A DNA stretch of 64,000 nt from Inquilinus sp. Marseille-Q2685 (GCF_916619195.1 NZ_CAKAKL010000016.1:1-64000); one strand, 5' to 3'; positions 7,391 through 16,099 are shown, counted from the stretch's first letter. Notes: generated by a model from the sequence alone, not told the origin. Program-made: numbers and translations.

Positions 7391-8911
7391 ATGGTCGCTC
7401 GCATCGCCACGGTTGCGTTCCAGGGGATCGAGACGGCGCCGGTCGACGTCCAGGTGCAGGTCTCGGGCGGCTTTTCCGGCATCACCCTGGTCGGCCTGCC
7501 GGACAAGGCGGTGGCGGAAAGCCGGGAGCGGGTGAAGGCAGCGCTGCACGCTCTCGGCCTGGCCCTGCCGCCCAGGCGCATCACCATCAATCTGGCGCCC
7601 GCCGACATGCTGAAGGAGGGCAGCCATTACGACCTGCCGATCGCGCTCGGCCTCCTCACCGCGCTCGACGTGCTGCCGGTGCAGGAGGTCGGGCAGTACA
7701 TGGCGCTGGGCGAGCTGGCGCTGGACGGGGCGCTGACCCCGGTCGCCGGAGTGCTGCCGGCGGCGCTGGGCGCCGCGGAGCGCGGGCTCGGGCTGATCTG
7801 TCCGGCCGCCTCGGGGCCGGAGGCGGCCTGGGCGGCCGATGCCGACGGCCGGATCGACGTGCTGGCGGCGCCGACGCTGCTGGCCCTGGTCAATCACTTC
7901 AAGGGCACCCAGGTGCTGGCCCAGCCGCAGCCGCTGCTGGCCGCGGCGGACGGACCCGGCCTCGACCTGCGCGACGTCAAGGGGCAGGAGACGGCGAAAC
8001 GGGCGCTGGAGATCGCCGCCGCTGGAAACCACAATCTGCTCATGATCGGCCCGCCCGGCTCCGGCAAATCGATGCTGGCGGCGCGGCTGCCCGGCCTGCT
8101 GCCGCCCCTGTCGCCGGCCGAGGCGCTCGAGGTGTCGATGATCCATTCGGTCGCCGGGCTCCTGGAAGGCGGGCGGCTGATGCGCCGCCGGCCCTTCCGC
8201 GACCCGCATCACTCCGCCTCGCTGCCGGCCCTGGTCGGCGGCGGGCTGCGGGTCCGGCCGGGCGAGATCTCGCTGGCCCATCGCGGCGTGCTGTTTCTGG
8301 ACGAGCTGCCGGAATTCGCCCGCGCCACGCTCGAATCGCTGCGCCAGCCGATGGAAAGCGGCCGGGCGGTGATCGCCCGGGCCAACTCGCATGTCACCTA
8401 TCCGGCCCGGGTGCTGCTGGCGGCGGCGATGAACCCCTGCCGCTGCGGCCATCTCGGCGACCCGGCGCTGGGCTGCGGCCGGGCGCCGCGTTGCGGCCAG
8501 GACTACCAGTCGCGCCTGTCCGGCCCGCTGCTCGACCGCATCGACCTGCATGTCGACGTGCCGGCGGTCTCCGCCGCCGACCTGGCTCTGCCGCCGCCGG
8601 CCGAGGGCACGGCCGAGGTGGCGGCCCGCGTCGCGGCGGCGCGCGAGATCCAGGCGGCGCGCTATGCCGGGGACGGCATCACGACCAATGCCGAAGCCGA
8701 TGGCGCGGTGCTGGAACGGGTCGCGCTGCCCGATTCGGCCGGCGCCGCGCTCCTGACCCAGGCGGCGGAGCGGCTGCGCCTGTCGGCCCGCGGCTATCAC
8801 CGGGTGCTGCGCGTGGCCCGCACCCTCGCCGATCTGGCCGGCGCCGAGGCCATCGGCCGTGCCCAGATCGCCGAGGCTCTGTCCTACCGCCGGCTGTCCG
8901 TCGCTGCATAG
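7391..8911 (+). CDS. YifB/ComM-family Mg-chelatase-like AAA+ ATPase
   Basis: 506 residues, full length. The N-terminal ChlI-like domain starts MVARIATVAFQGIE and includes FSGITLVGLPDKAVAESRERV. The AAA+ core has Walker A MIGPPGSGKSMLAARL (about residues 217-232), Walker B GVLFLDELPEF, and the conserved MNPCRCGHLGDP and GPLLDRIDLHVDVP. The C-terminal Mg_chelatase_C domain ends in the lineage-typical SYRRL. ComM, its characterised homologue, is a hexameric helicase that promotes branch migration in natural transformation. This gene stands alone, without dprA beside it. Confidence 0.94.
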   Translation: MVARIATVAFQGIETAPVDVQVQVSGGFSGITLVGLPDKAVAESRERVKAALHALGLALPPRRITINLAPADMLKEGSHYDLPIALGLLTALDVLPVQEVGQYMALGELALDGALTPVAGVLPAALGAAERGLGLICPAASGPEAAWAADADGRIDVLAAPTLLALVNHFKGTQVLAQPQPLLAAADGPGLDLRDVKGQETAKRALEIAAAGNHNLLMIGPPGSGKSMLAARLPGLLPPLSPAEALEVSMIHSVAGLLEGGRLMRRRPFRDPHHSASLPALVGGGLRVRPGEISLAHRGVLFLDELPEFARATLESLRQPMESGRAVIARANSHVTYPARVLLAAAMNPCRCGHLGDPALGCGRAPRCGQDYQSRLSGPLLDRIDLHVDVPAVSAADLALPPPAEGTAEVAARVAAAREIQAARYAGDGITTNAEADGAVLERVALPDSAGAALLTQAAERLRLSARGYHRVLRVARTLADLAGAEAIGRAQIAEALSYRRLSVAA

Positions 8912-9118
8912 GCCAGTAATCGAAACGCCCGGGGCCTGATCTCCGGCAGTCGAATGCGGCAACTGCGCGTAAAATGATGATCAAATCGCCCGAAACCCGT
9001 CGCGACGCAGCATTGCGCCCAGTCGAAGCGGCTTGGCCTTCAGCCGAATTTTTGTGATCCTGGTCAAGATCGTTTCGGATCGAACGGTCGCCTTCACCCG
9101 GAACGACGGGAATCACCA

Positions 9119-9373
9119 ATGCGATCGATTCTTGCGATTATTGCCGCACTTCTGGCCGGTGCCTGCGTGCCCCAGCAAGCCTCGAAAGACTTTGTCGTGG
9201 TGAAAACCGCGAATGAGCGCGGCGCCGCGGGGGCGCAGGCCGCCGCCGACCGGTATTGCGCCCAGGCCGGCCGCACGGCGCTGGCCTCGGACCGGCAGTG
9301 GAACTACATCGGTTTCCAATGCGTGGAGCCGGCCAACACGCTGCTGGCGCAGACGCCGATCCCGCCGCGATAG
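9119..9373 (+). CDS. Small lipoprotein of unknown function
   Basis: 84 residues. A short signal peptide ends at the lipobox LLAGAC (lipidated Cys about residue 16). The mature part has two more cysteines (DRYCAQAG and GFQCVEP), probably one disulfide. I do not recognise the family. It is followed by an isolated hairpin at 9399-9424. Confidence 0.7.
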   Translation: MRSILAIIAALLAGACVPQQASKDFVVVKTANERGAAGAQAAADRYCAQAGRTALASDRQWNYIGFQCVEPANTLLAQTPIPPR

Positions 9374-9398
9374 GGGCGAATCGAGGGCCCAGACAGTA

Positions 9399-9424
9399 GA
9401 GGAGCCGCACATCGGCGGCTCCTC
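9399..9424 (+). terminator. Strong hairpin after the small lipoprotein gene
   Basis: GAGGAGCCGC (9399-9408) pairs perfectly with GCGGCTCCTC (9415-9424) around a 6-base loop. There is no T tract, so it may act as a 3'-end stabiliser rather than a classical intrinsic terminator. The stretch from here to the pth stop at 9631 holds nothing else I can identify. Confidence 0.45.
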
Positions 9425-9630
9425 GTGGTGCTCTCTGTCCGCAGGCTCACCCGACGATGCCGGGTTGCCATTCCGACGGAGGTCGCCGCAAAGGCGTTGC
9501 GGCTGGCCAATACGCGTTACCGGCTATGCCGACCACGTGGGGGTACGATGCGCCCCCGGAACGATCGGATCAAGGGGGTAGTCGTGCGGCGCAGCAAAGG
9601 TCAGAGAGGCTGCCGCGTCGGGCCTGCGGA

Positions 9631-10203
9631 TCACGCGTCCTGGGTGGTCTGGGCGATCTGGGTCATGAACTTCCCGGCCGCCTTCTCGGCCAGCAGCGGC
9701 GCCGCCTCGGCGATCGCGTCCAGCAGCGGGTCGAGCCAGGCTTCGTCGGCCTTGGCGAAGTCGCCCAGCACCCAGCCATGCACCCGGTCCTTGTGGCCGG
9801 GATGGCCGATGCCGATGCGGACGCGCCAGAACTCCGGCCCGATATGGGCGTCGAGCGAGCGCAGCCCGTTGTGGCCGGCGGTGCCGCCGCCCTTCTTGAC
9901 CCGGACCTTGCCGGGCGCGAGGTCGAGCTCGTCATGGAACACCACGACGTCGTCGGGCGTGAGCTTGTAGAAGCGCATCGCTTCGCCGACCGACCGGCCG
10001 CTCTCGTTCATGTAGGTGGCGGGCTCCAGCGCCAGCACGCGCTCGGGGCCGAGCCGGCCTTCCGCCAGCCGTCCCTGGAACTTCAGCTTCCAGGGCGAAA
10101 AGGAATGGCGCTCGACGATGTCGTCGAGCGCCATGAACCCGACATTGTGCCGGTGATACGCGTATTGCGAGCCGGGATTGCCGAGGCCGACGAACAGCAG
10201 CAT
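9631..10203 (-). CDS. pth: Peptidyl-tRNA hydrolase
   Basis: 190 residues. It opens MLLFVGLGNPGSQYAYHRHNVGF, which contains the substrate-binding Asn and the catalytic His of Pth, then continues with LEPATYMNESGRSV and VVFHDELDLAPGKVRVKKGG (catalytic Asp), and GHNGLRSLDAHIG. It frees tRNA from prematurely dropped peptidyl-tRNA. It lies 28 bp downstream of rplY, the usual L25-Pth pairing, and is probably co-transcribed. Confidence 0.96.
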   Translation of the reverse strand: MLLFVGLGNPGSQYAYHRHNVGFMALDDIVERHSFSPWKLKFQGRLAEGRLGPERVLALEPATYMNESGRSVGEAMRFYKLTPDDVVVFHDELDLAPGKVRVKKGGGTAGHNGLRSLDAHIGPEFWRVRIGIGHPGHKDRVHGWVLGDFAKADEAWLDPLLDAIAEAAPLLAEKAAGKFMTQIAQTTQDA

Positions 10204-10231
10204 CGCACTCTCCCACCCCGCCCGGCCTTGA

Positions 10232-10882
10232 TCAGGCCTTCGGCTCCTCGGTCGCGGCCGGGGCGGCCTCGCCGGTCACCGCCGCGGCGGCAGCCTCGGC
10301 GGCCTCGGCACGGACGGCCGACGGTGCCGCGACGGTGGCGATCACGAAGTCGCGCTCGGTCACGGCCGGGCGGACGCCCTCCGGCAGCTTGACCGCGCTC
10401 ATGCGCAGCGAATCGCCGATCTCGGTCCCGGTCAGGTCGACCGTGACGAATTCGGGGATCGACTCGGCGCGGCAGATCAACTCGACATCGTGGCGCACGA
10501 CGTTCAGCACGCCGCCGCGCTTGATGCCGGGCGACGCGGCCTCGTTCTCGAAATGAACCGGCACGTCGGCGTGGACGGTGGTCTTGTCGCTGACGCGCAG
10601 GAAGTCCAGATGGATGGCGCGGTCGGTCACCGGGTCCAGGGCGATGTCGCGCGCCAGGACGTGGTGCTTCTCGTTGCCGATCTCGATGTCGTAGAGGTGC
10701 GTCAGCGCCGCGGGGTCGCGCAGGATCTTCAGCAGCGACTGGGCGTTGACGTTGAACAGCACCGGCGGCTTGTTGTCGCCGTAGATGACGCCCGGGATCA
10801 TCCCGGCCCGACGCGCTGCCCGTGCTGCCCCCTTACCGGCCCGGTCCCGCGCCTCGGCCGTGATCTTGATGGTTTCGGCCAT
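10232..10882 (-). CDS. rplY: 50S ribosomal protein L25/general stress protein Ctc
   Basis: 216 residues, the long TL5/CTC form. The N-terminal 5S-rRNA-binding domain runs from MAETIKITAEARDRAGKGAARAARR through GMIPGVIYGDNKPP and HVLARDIALDPVTDRAIHLDFLRV. The C-terminal domain includes VELICRAESIPEFVTVDLTG. The Ala/Glu-rich tail (about 25 residues, ending EEPKA) is typical of alphaproteobacterial L25. The start is the ATG at 10882 with GGGAGAG upstream; the longer frame upstream has no similarity. Confidence 0.95.
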   Translation of the reverse strand: MAETIKITAEARDRAGKGAARAARRAGMIPGVIYGDNKPPVLFNVNAQSLLKILRDPAALTHLYDIEIGNEKHHVLARDIALDPVTDRAIHLDFLRVSDKTTVHADVPVHFENEAASPGIKRGGVLNVVRHDVELICRAESIPEFVTVDLTGTEIGDSLRMSAVKLPEGVRPAVTERDFVIATVAAPSAVRAEAAEAAAAAVTGEAAPAATEEPKA

Positions 10883-10901
10883 TGGCTCTCTCCCAAGTGA
10901 A

Positions 10902-10929
10902 GACGCCGGCCTCCAGGGGTGCCGGCGTC
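10902..10929 (-). promoter_or_regulatory. Leader hairpin 20 bases before rplY
   Basis: GACGCCGGC (10902-10910) and GCCGGCGTC (10921-10929) form a perfect 9-bp stem around a 10-base loop, just upstream of the rplY ribosome-binding site. It could be the terminator of something upstream or a leader structure; there is no T tract. A second perfect hairpin (10995-11016) lies between the metQ stop and this one. Confidence 0.4.
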
Positions 10930-11026
10930 GGTACGGCGTGAGTGAATGCCCACGCAAGCGCGGTCGTCTAGCAGAATTGGTCCGGCAGCGCAACGGCCGG
11001 GGCCGCAGCCCCGGCCTGCGGCAATC

Positions 11027-11833
11027 TTACCACGCTGGCAGGATGGCGCCCTTGAACCGGGTCTCCAGGAACTGCGCCACCTCCGGCGACTGATAGGCCT
11101 CGACCAGAGTCTTCAGGTCGGCCCGGTCCTTGTCGGCGGCGCGGGCCGCGACGAAGTTGCCGTAGGGGTTGTTGGTCCGGCTCTCGGCGATCAGCGCGTC
11201 CTTGCGCGGGTCCAGCCCGGCCTCCAGCGCGTAGTTGGTGTTGATGATCGCGCCATCCAGGTCCGGCAGGGCGTGCGGCAGCTGCGCCGCGTCGAGCTCG
11301 GAGAACTGGAAGTTGTGCGGGTTGTCGGTGACGTCCAGCAGCGACGGGTTCAGGCCCTTGCCGTCGGCCAGCTTGATCAGGCCGTTGGCGGCCAGCAGGT
11401 TCAGCGCCCGGCCGCCGTTGCTGGGGTCGTTCGGGATGCCGATCTTGGCGCCGTCGGGCAGCTTGTCGATCTTGTCGAACTTCTTCGAGTAGAGGCCGAT
11501 CGGCTCGACGATGGTGAAGCCGATCGGGACGATGTGATAGCCGCGGGCGGCGATCTGCGCGTCCAGATAGGGCTTGTGCTGGAAGGCGTTGGCGTCGAGC
11601 TCGCCATGCTCCAGCGCCTCGTTCGGGATGGCGTAGTCGGAGAAGGTGACCAGCTCGATCTCGAGGCCTTTCTTGGCCGCCACCTGCTTGGCGACCTCGG
11701 CGATCTCCTCCTCGCTGCCGCCCATGACACCGAGCTTGATGCTGGCGGCAAGGGCGCTGCCGGCGGTGGCGGCGCCGAGGGCGAGGCCGAGCGCCAGGCC
11801 GATCAGGCCGCGCGTCAGCGGGGAAAGGGACAT
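11027..11833 (-). CDS. metQ: MetQ/NlpA-family ABC transporter substrate-binding protein
   Basis: 268 residues from the ATG at 11833 (GGAG nine bases upstream). A signal peptide ends in AGSALAAS without a lipobox Cys, so it is probably a free periplasmic protein rather than a lipoprotein. The mature domain has the NlpA signatures KLGVMGGSEEEIAEVAKQVAAKKG, YAIPNEALEHGELDANAFQHKPYLD and IGIPNDPSNGGRALNLLAANG. It would bind methionine or a related sulfur compound. The usual ATPase and permease genes (metN, metI) are not adjacent. It is the last gene of a unit that begins with the Cys-rich leader peptide. Confidence 0.85.
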   Translation of the reverse strand: MSLSPLTRGLIGLALGLALGAATAGSALAASIKLGVMGGSEEEIAEVAKQVAAKKGLEIELVTFSDYAIPNEALEHGELDANAFQHKPYLDAQIAARGYHIVPIGFTIVEPIGLYSKKFDKIDKLPDGAKIGIPNDPSNGGRALNLLAANGLIKLADGKGLNPSLLDVTDNPHNFQFSELDAAQLPHALPDLDGAIINTNYALEAGLDPRKDALIAESRTNNPYGNFVAARAADKDRADLKTLVEAYQSPEVAQFLETRFKGAILPAW

Positions 11834-11890
11834 GATGGGCTCCTGCACGTCTTGGGTCGGTATGGATATGGGGTGGCGCCGCGTCGCGGA

Positions 11891-12103
11891 TCAGGCCGGG
11901 GCCTGCCCCGGCCGGTGCTGGCGGCGGGCGATCGTGGTCAGCGCGGCATGCGCCGCCCGCCCGGCCGCGCGGGTGGTCCGGAACAGGCGCCCCTCCAGCG
12001 GCGTGAAGGCCGCGTCGGAGGCGTAGAAGCGGAAGCCGCGCGGCTCGCGCGTGACGATGCCGGCGGTCAGGCCGCCGGCGACGATGATGAAGGCGTCAGC
12101 CAT
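11891..12103 (-). CDS. Small conserved-looking protein between leader peptide and metQ
   Basis: 70 residues, no recognised family. The N-terminal half is hydrophobic and beta-like (FIIVAGGLTAGIVTREPRGFRFYASDAAF), followed by TPLEGRLFRTTRAAGRAAHAAL, a basic helix. Similar short proteins with a GFRFYA...PLEGR pattern occur in alphaproteobacteria near ABC-transporter genes, in my recollection. The ribosome-binding site (GAGAGG) sits directly after a stable hairpin (12122-12143). It lies 57 bp upstream of metQ. Confidence 0.65.
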   Translation of the reverse strand: MADAFIIVAGGLTAGIVTREPRGFRFYASDAAFTPLEGRLFRTTRAAGRAAHAALTTIARRQHRPGQAPA

Positions 12104-12121
12104 GGAAGGATCCTCTCGGGA

Positions 12122-12143
12122 GGCGCGCCGCTCGGGGCGCGCC
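12122..12143 (-). promoter_or_regulatory. Hairpin between the Cys leader peptide and the downstream genes
   Basis: Two copies of GGCGCGCC (12122-12129 and 12136-12143), each self-complementary, can pair across a 6-base loop. The hairpin sits 43-64 bases downstream of the leader stop and about 20 bases before the 70-aa gene's start, where an attenuation structure would be expected. Confidence 0.5.
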
Positions 12144-12185
12144 GTGTCTGGTCGTGCGGTCGGGTGCGGCGGGCAGGGCCCGTGG

Positions 12186-12269
12186 TCAGCAACAGCGACA
12201 GGCGCGACACATGCGGCCGGCACCGGGTGCGGCGGCGGAGAGGACGGACAGGGACAGGGTCGAAACCAT
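12186..12269 (-). CDS. Cysteine-rich leader peptide (27 aa)
   Basis: ATG at 12269, stop TGA at 12186-12188, with GAGGAG seven bases before the ATG. The peptide starts MVSTLSLSVLS and ends GRMCRACRCC, so four of its last seven codons are Cys codons. Short ORFs ending in Cys codons upstream of sulfur-metabolism genes act as cysteine-responsive leaders in several bacteria (polycysteine uORFs in mycobacteria are the clearest case). Here it precedes a sulfur/methionine-type binding protein gene, with a hairpin in between. Confidence 0.7.
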   Translation of the reverse strand: MVSTLSLSVLSAAAPGAGRMCRACRCC

Positions 12270-12389
12270 CGGTCGGCTCCTCAGCATCAACTGCCGGAAC
12301 CACGAACTCACGTCGTGGCGCTTTAGCGTTTGGTGACGCGGCGCAAGCTGCTTCCGTCAAAATCCCGCGGATCCGAAGATCGGTGCCGA

Positions 12390-12417
12390 CCCTCTAACAT
12401 ACGGTCGGGCGTGTCAA
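12390..12417 (-). promoter_or_regulatory. Probable promoter of the leader peptide-metQ unit
   Basis: On the minus strand TTGACA (complement of 12412-12417) is followed by TATGTTAGAGG, and the same TATGTTAGA core appears in the atp operon promoter. Exact -10 assignment is uncertain because the spacing to TTGACA is not 17. Confidence 0.4.
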
Positions 12418-12449
12418 TAACAAAAAAACCACAATCAGATTTCGCTAAT

Positions 12450-12534
12450 GCTGCATTGCGAGGAGGTGAAGCCGACGAAGCACTCCAGGGCCGGTGTGAG
12501 CGGCCCTGGAGTGCTTCGCTGCGTTCGCAATGAC
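12450..12534. repeat. REP-like palindromic element
   Basis: Core: an 18-bp perfect inverted repeat, 12476-12493 and 12501-12518, around a 7-base loop. It is flanked by TGCATTGCGAG and GTTCGCAATGACG, the usual ends of alphaproteobacterial CATTGCGAG...CGCAATGACG intergenic palindromes. It sits between the metQ promoter and the rne terminator. Confidence 0.75.
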
Positions 12535-12564
12535 GGCGAGGGCATTGCCCGTGCAGACGCAACG

Positions 12565-12595
12565 AAAAAGCCCGCCCGGCAGGGCCGGACGGGCT
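12565..12595 (-). terminator. Rho-independent terminator of rne
   Basis: Read on the minus strand, AGCCCGTCCGGC (12595-12584) pairs with GCCGGGCGGGCT (12580-12569; 11 of 12) and runs into a T tract (12569-12565), 26 bases after the rne stop. Confidence 0.85.
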
Positions 12596-12620
12596 CTTCG
12601 GTTCCGCTATGGGGCCGGGG

Positions 12621-15509
12621 TCAGGCGCCGCGGCGCCACCAGCCGCGCTTCGGCGCCTCAGGCGGCTGATTGATCACCTGGTTGGCCTCGACCGCGAGGT
12701 TCTCGGCCGGGGCCGCGGGCGCGGGCTCCGTCGCGGCCGGCGCCGGTTCGGGCACGGCGCCGTTGAGCGCGGCCGCCTCGGGCTCCGGCACCGGCGCGGG
12801 GGGCTCGGCGGCCGGCTCGGCCGCAGCCTCGACGGCGACCTCGGCCTTCTTGCGGCGCGGGGCGCGGCGCTTCGGCTTCGGCGCCTCCTCGGCCGGCGCC
12901 GCGGCTTCCGCCGGGGCAGCTTCCGCCGGGGCGGGCTCGGGCGCGATCACGGCGTCGGCGGCTGCAACCGTCTCCGGCGCCGTGACGGCCTCGGGCTCGG
13001 CATGGCTGGCGGCGTCGGCGGCCTCGAGCACGAAGGGCTCGGCCTCGTCGGCCTTCTTGCGGCGACCGCCGCGACGGCCGCGGCGGCGGCCCTTGGCCTC
13101 GTCCTCGGCGGCTTCGGCGGCCGGAGCCTCGGTGACAGCCGGCTCGGCCGGAGCAGCCGGCTCGGCGACGGCCGGCGCGGCCTCCTCGACCGGTTCGGCA
13201 TGGCTTGCGGCATCGGCGGCCTCGACGGTGAACGGCTCGGCCGCCTGGCCCTCCTCGGCCTCGTCGCGCGGGTCGTAGCCGAAGCTGCCGTCGGCGGCGA
13301 CCGGCGCGGGCTGGTCCGGGCGATGCCCGTCCTCGCCGCCGCGCCGGCGGCCGCGGCGGCGCCGGCGGCGACGGCCGCGGCCCTCGCCATCGGCCTGCTG
13401 CTGGCCGTGATGCTGCGGCGGCTGACCCGGGCGCTGCTGCGGCTGGCGCGCCGGCTCGCGGGCCTCCGCGACCTCTTCTTCTTCCGCCTCGTCCTCGACC
13501 TCCTCCGCCTCGCGCTCCAGCGCGGCGTCGGTCTCGGCCATGATCCGGGCGGTGTTGTCGACCGGCGCGGCCGGGGCCGGCAGCTCGGCGCTGCGGGCGC
13601 GGGTGCGCTCGATCCGGTGCGCCGGCGGGATCAAGCTGTCATCGGCCTCGATCATCACCCGCACGCCGTAGCGCCGCTCGATGTCGGCCAGGGCGTCGCG
13701 CTTCTGGTTGAACAGGTACAGCGCCAGCGCGGTGGCGACGTGCACGGTGATCTCGGAGGCGCGCTTGCGGATGCCCTCCTCCTCGATCGCGCGCAGCACC
13801 GACAGGGCGGCCGAGCCGGTGGTCCGGGTCATGCCCAGGCCCCCGCAATGGGCGCAGGTCTCGAAATGCGTCTCCATCAGGCTCGGGCGCAGCCGCTGGC
13901 GCGACAGCTCGAGCAGGCCGAAGGCGCTGATCCGGCCGATCTGGATGCGGGCGCGGTCCTGCCGCATCGCCTCCTTCAGCCGGTGCTCGACCGCCTTGTT
14001 GTGGCGGTCGTCCTCCATGTCGATGAAGTCGATGACGATCAGCCCGGCCAGATCGCGCAGGCGCAGCTGGCGGGCGACCTCGTCGGCGGCTTCCAGGTTG
14101 GTCTTGTACGCCGTCTCCTCGATGTTCCGCTCGCGGGTCGAACGGCCGGAGTTGACGTCGATCGAGACCAGCGCCTCGGTCGGGTTGATGACGATGTAGC
14201 CGCCGGAGCGCAACTGCACCACCGGGCTGTGCATCGCGTCGATCTGGCCTTCCACGTTGAAGCGGTGGAAGAGCGGGACGTTCTCGTCCTGGTAGGGCTG
14301 GACCTTCTTGGCATGGCTCGGCATGAGCATGCGCATGAAGTCCTTGGCGGTGCGGTAGCCCTCCTCGCCGGAGACCAGGACCTCCTCGATGTCCTTCGAG
14401 TAGAGGTCGCGGATCGCCCGCTTGATCAGGTCCGCCTCCTCGTGGATGGCGCAGGGGGCGGTCGACTGCAGCGTCGTCTGCCGGATCGAATCCCACAGCC
14501 GCAGCAGGTAGTCGAGGTCGCGCCGGATCTCCAGCTTGGTGCGCTCCAGCCCCGCCGTCCGCAGGATGACCGCCATGCCCTCCGGCACCTCCAGGTCATC
14601 CATGATCGCCTTCATCTTCTTGCGATCCTTGGGATTGGCGATCTTCCGGCTGATGCCGCCGCCGCGCGGCGTGTTCGGCATCAGCACGCAGTAGCGGCCG
14701 GCCAGCGACAGATAGGTGGTCAGCGCGGCGCCCTTGTTGCCGCGCTCCTCCTTGGTCACCTGCACCAGCATGATCTGCCGGCGCTTGATGACCTCCTGGA
14801 TCTTGTAGTTGCGATAGTTCGGCAGCTTCGAGCGGCGGTCGCGGGCCTCCTCGGCCTCGTCGCCGCCCAGCACCTCGACGCCGGGCTCCTGCTCGCCGTC
14901 ATGGCCGTTGCCGTTGCCGCTGCCGTTCTCGCCTTCGGCCGGGGTCGGATCGTCGCCCTTCGGCGCCTCCGCGGGGGCCAGGAGGGCGACCGGGCCGCTG
15001 TCGCCCTCGGTCGACAGGGTCTCGCCGAAGCTCTCCTCGGCGCCGGCCTCGGTGGTGATCCCCTCGCCCGCCACCGCATCGCCGGCGGCGGCAACGACCT
15101 CGACCACCTCGCTCGGGCCGGCCTCGGCGGCTTCGGCGCGGGCCGGGCGGCGGTCACGGCCGCGGCGCCGGCGGGAGGTCGGCTCGGCCGGCTTCGCCTC
15201 GACAGCCTCCGCCTCCTCGGCCTCCTCGGCCGGGGGGGCCAGGAGCGCCTCGCGGTCGGCGATGGGGATCCGATAGTAGTCGGGATGGATTTGGGAGAAG
15301 GCGAGGAAGCCGTGGCGATTCCCGCCATACTCCACGAAGGCGGCCTGGAGCGAGGGTTCGACCCGCGTCACCTTGGCCAGGTAGATGTTGCCCTTCAGCT
15401 GCTTCTTGGCTTCGGTCTCGAAATCGAATTCCTCGAGCCGATTGCCGTCCAGCACCACCACCCGCGTTTCTTCCGCATGGGTGGCGTCCACCAGCATTCT
15501 TTTAGCCAT
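12621..15509 (-). CDS. rne: Ribonuclease E
   Basis: 962 residues from the ATG at 15509. The catalytic half begins MAKRMLVDATHAEETRVVVLDGNRLEEFDFE. The S1 domain is split by an approximately 150-residue acidic/Arg-rich insert (about residues 90-240), typical of alphaproteobacterial RNase E. Downstream are the DNase I-like site (TEALVSIDVNSGRST, catalytic Asp residues; IVIDFIDMEDDRHNKAVE) and the Zn-link pair CAHCGG. The C-terminal ~350 residues are disordered, with alternating Arg-rich (RRRRRRRGRRRG) and Glu/Ala/Pro-rich blocks, the scaffold for RNA and degradosome partners. It processes rRNA, tRNA and mRNA. A TTG two codons upstream is less likely as start. Confidence 0.95.
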   Translation of the reverse strand: MAKRMLVDATHAEETRVVVLDGNRLEEFDFETEAKKQLKGNIYLAKVTRVEPSLQAAFVEYGGNRHGFLAFSQIHPDYYRIPIADREALLAPPAEEAEEAEAVEAKPAEPTSRRRRGRDRRPARAEAAEAGPSEVVEVVAAAGDAVAGEGITTEAGAEESFGETLSTEGDSGPVALLAPAEAPKGDDPTPAEGENGSGNGNGHDGEQEPGVEVLGGDEAEEARDRRSKLPNYRNYKIQEVIKRRQIMLVQVTKEERGNKGAALTTYLSLAGRYCVLMPNTPRGGGISRKIANPKDRKKMKAIMDDLEVPEGMAVILRTAGLERTKLEIRRDLDYLLRLWDSIRQTTLQSTAPCAIHEEADLIKRAIRDLYSKDIEEVLVSGEEGYRTAKDFMRMLMPSHAKKVQPYQDENVPLFHRFNVEGQIDAMHSPVVQLRSGGYIVINPTEALVSIDVNSGRSTRERNIEETAYKTNLEAADEVARQLRLRDLAGLIVIDFIDMEDDRHNKAVEHRLKEAMRQDRARIQIGRISAFGLLELSRQRLRPSLMETHFETCAHCGGLGMTRTTGSAALSVLRAIEEEGIRKRASEITVHVATALALYLFNQKRDALADIERRYGVRVMIEADDSLIPPAHRIERTRARSAELPAPAAPVDNTARIMAETDAALEREAEEVEDEAEEEEVAEAREPARQPQQRPGQPPQHHGQQQADGEGRGRRRRRRRGRRRGGEDGHRPDQPAPVAADGSFGYDPRDEAEEGQAAEPFTVEAADAASHAEPVEEAAPAVAEPAAPAEPAVTEAPAAEAAEDEAKGRRRGRRGGRRKKADEAEPFVLEAADAASHAEPEAVTAPETVAAADAVIAPEPAPAEAAPAEAAAPAEEAPKPKRRAPRRKKAEVAVEAAAEPAAEPPAPVPEPEAAALNGAVPEPAPAATEPAPAAPAENLAVEANQVINQPPEAPKRGWWRRGA

Positions 15510-16099
15510 GTACAAACCCTGGCGACGCTGCCGCCGGCCCCGCGCGACCGACGGGGCCGCGGCGCGTCATTGTCCTGCCGAAGCCGCCGGGGACGCGAAC
15601 CGTGATCACCCGAGAACGGCGCTTCGCAGCAGGCCAGACGGGAGGGTTCGCGACCACCGGTCCGGCGCGGATGCGCCGGGGCACGGCCTCGAGTTGATCC
15701 TCGATGTCGCCCGACATCCGCGGCTGCGCATCGCGTGCCGGCCGTTCGACAAGGCGTTCCACGGCGGAAATCGATGCGCTGCCGCGCGGCCGGCCCGAAA
15801 ACCCGGGGGACCCGGATCTCCGATCGACCGATCAGGCAGACTGTCGCGCCGCCACGATACCGAGGCACCGCACTCTCGACAATGGGAGATTTCGGCGGTA
15901 AGGGGCCCGCTTGCCAGCCGTGGCGCCACGGGGGCCTGACTCGCGATCGGCGCTATGGTAACAGAGGCCGCTCCGACCCTCGTGGTCATCAACGGAACAC
16001 AATCGCGGCCTATTCGCTTCTGCGTCGAGGCCGGCCTCGCGGGGCCGCCCCGCCGCTCCGGGGCGGCCGCCGCCGCCCATCCATTGCCCCCAAGGTCCG
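15510..16099. other. 590-bp divergent intergenic region: rne leader and mrcA promoter
   Basis: I find no protein-like frame here. It must hold the promoters of rne (minus) and mrcA (plus). A long rne 5' leader would fit the known autoregulation of rne through its 5' UTR, but no conserved element could be identified by eye. A GC-rich inverted repeat (GGCCGCC...GGGGCGGCC) lies around 16040-16070, just before mrcA. No clear -35/-10 pair could be assigned. Confidence 0.4.

Noticed and set aside
11834-12400. SAM-II type riboswitch in the metQ leader
   Set aside because: No SAM-II pseudoknot core was apparent; the leader peptide and hairpin explain the region better.
15510-16099. Small genes in the rne-mrcA interval
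   Set aside because: Open frames here are Arg/Pro/Gly-rich with no ribosome-binding sites or homology-like patterns.
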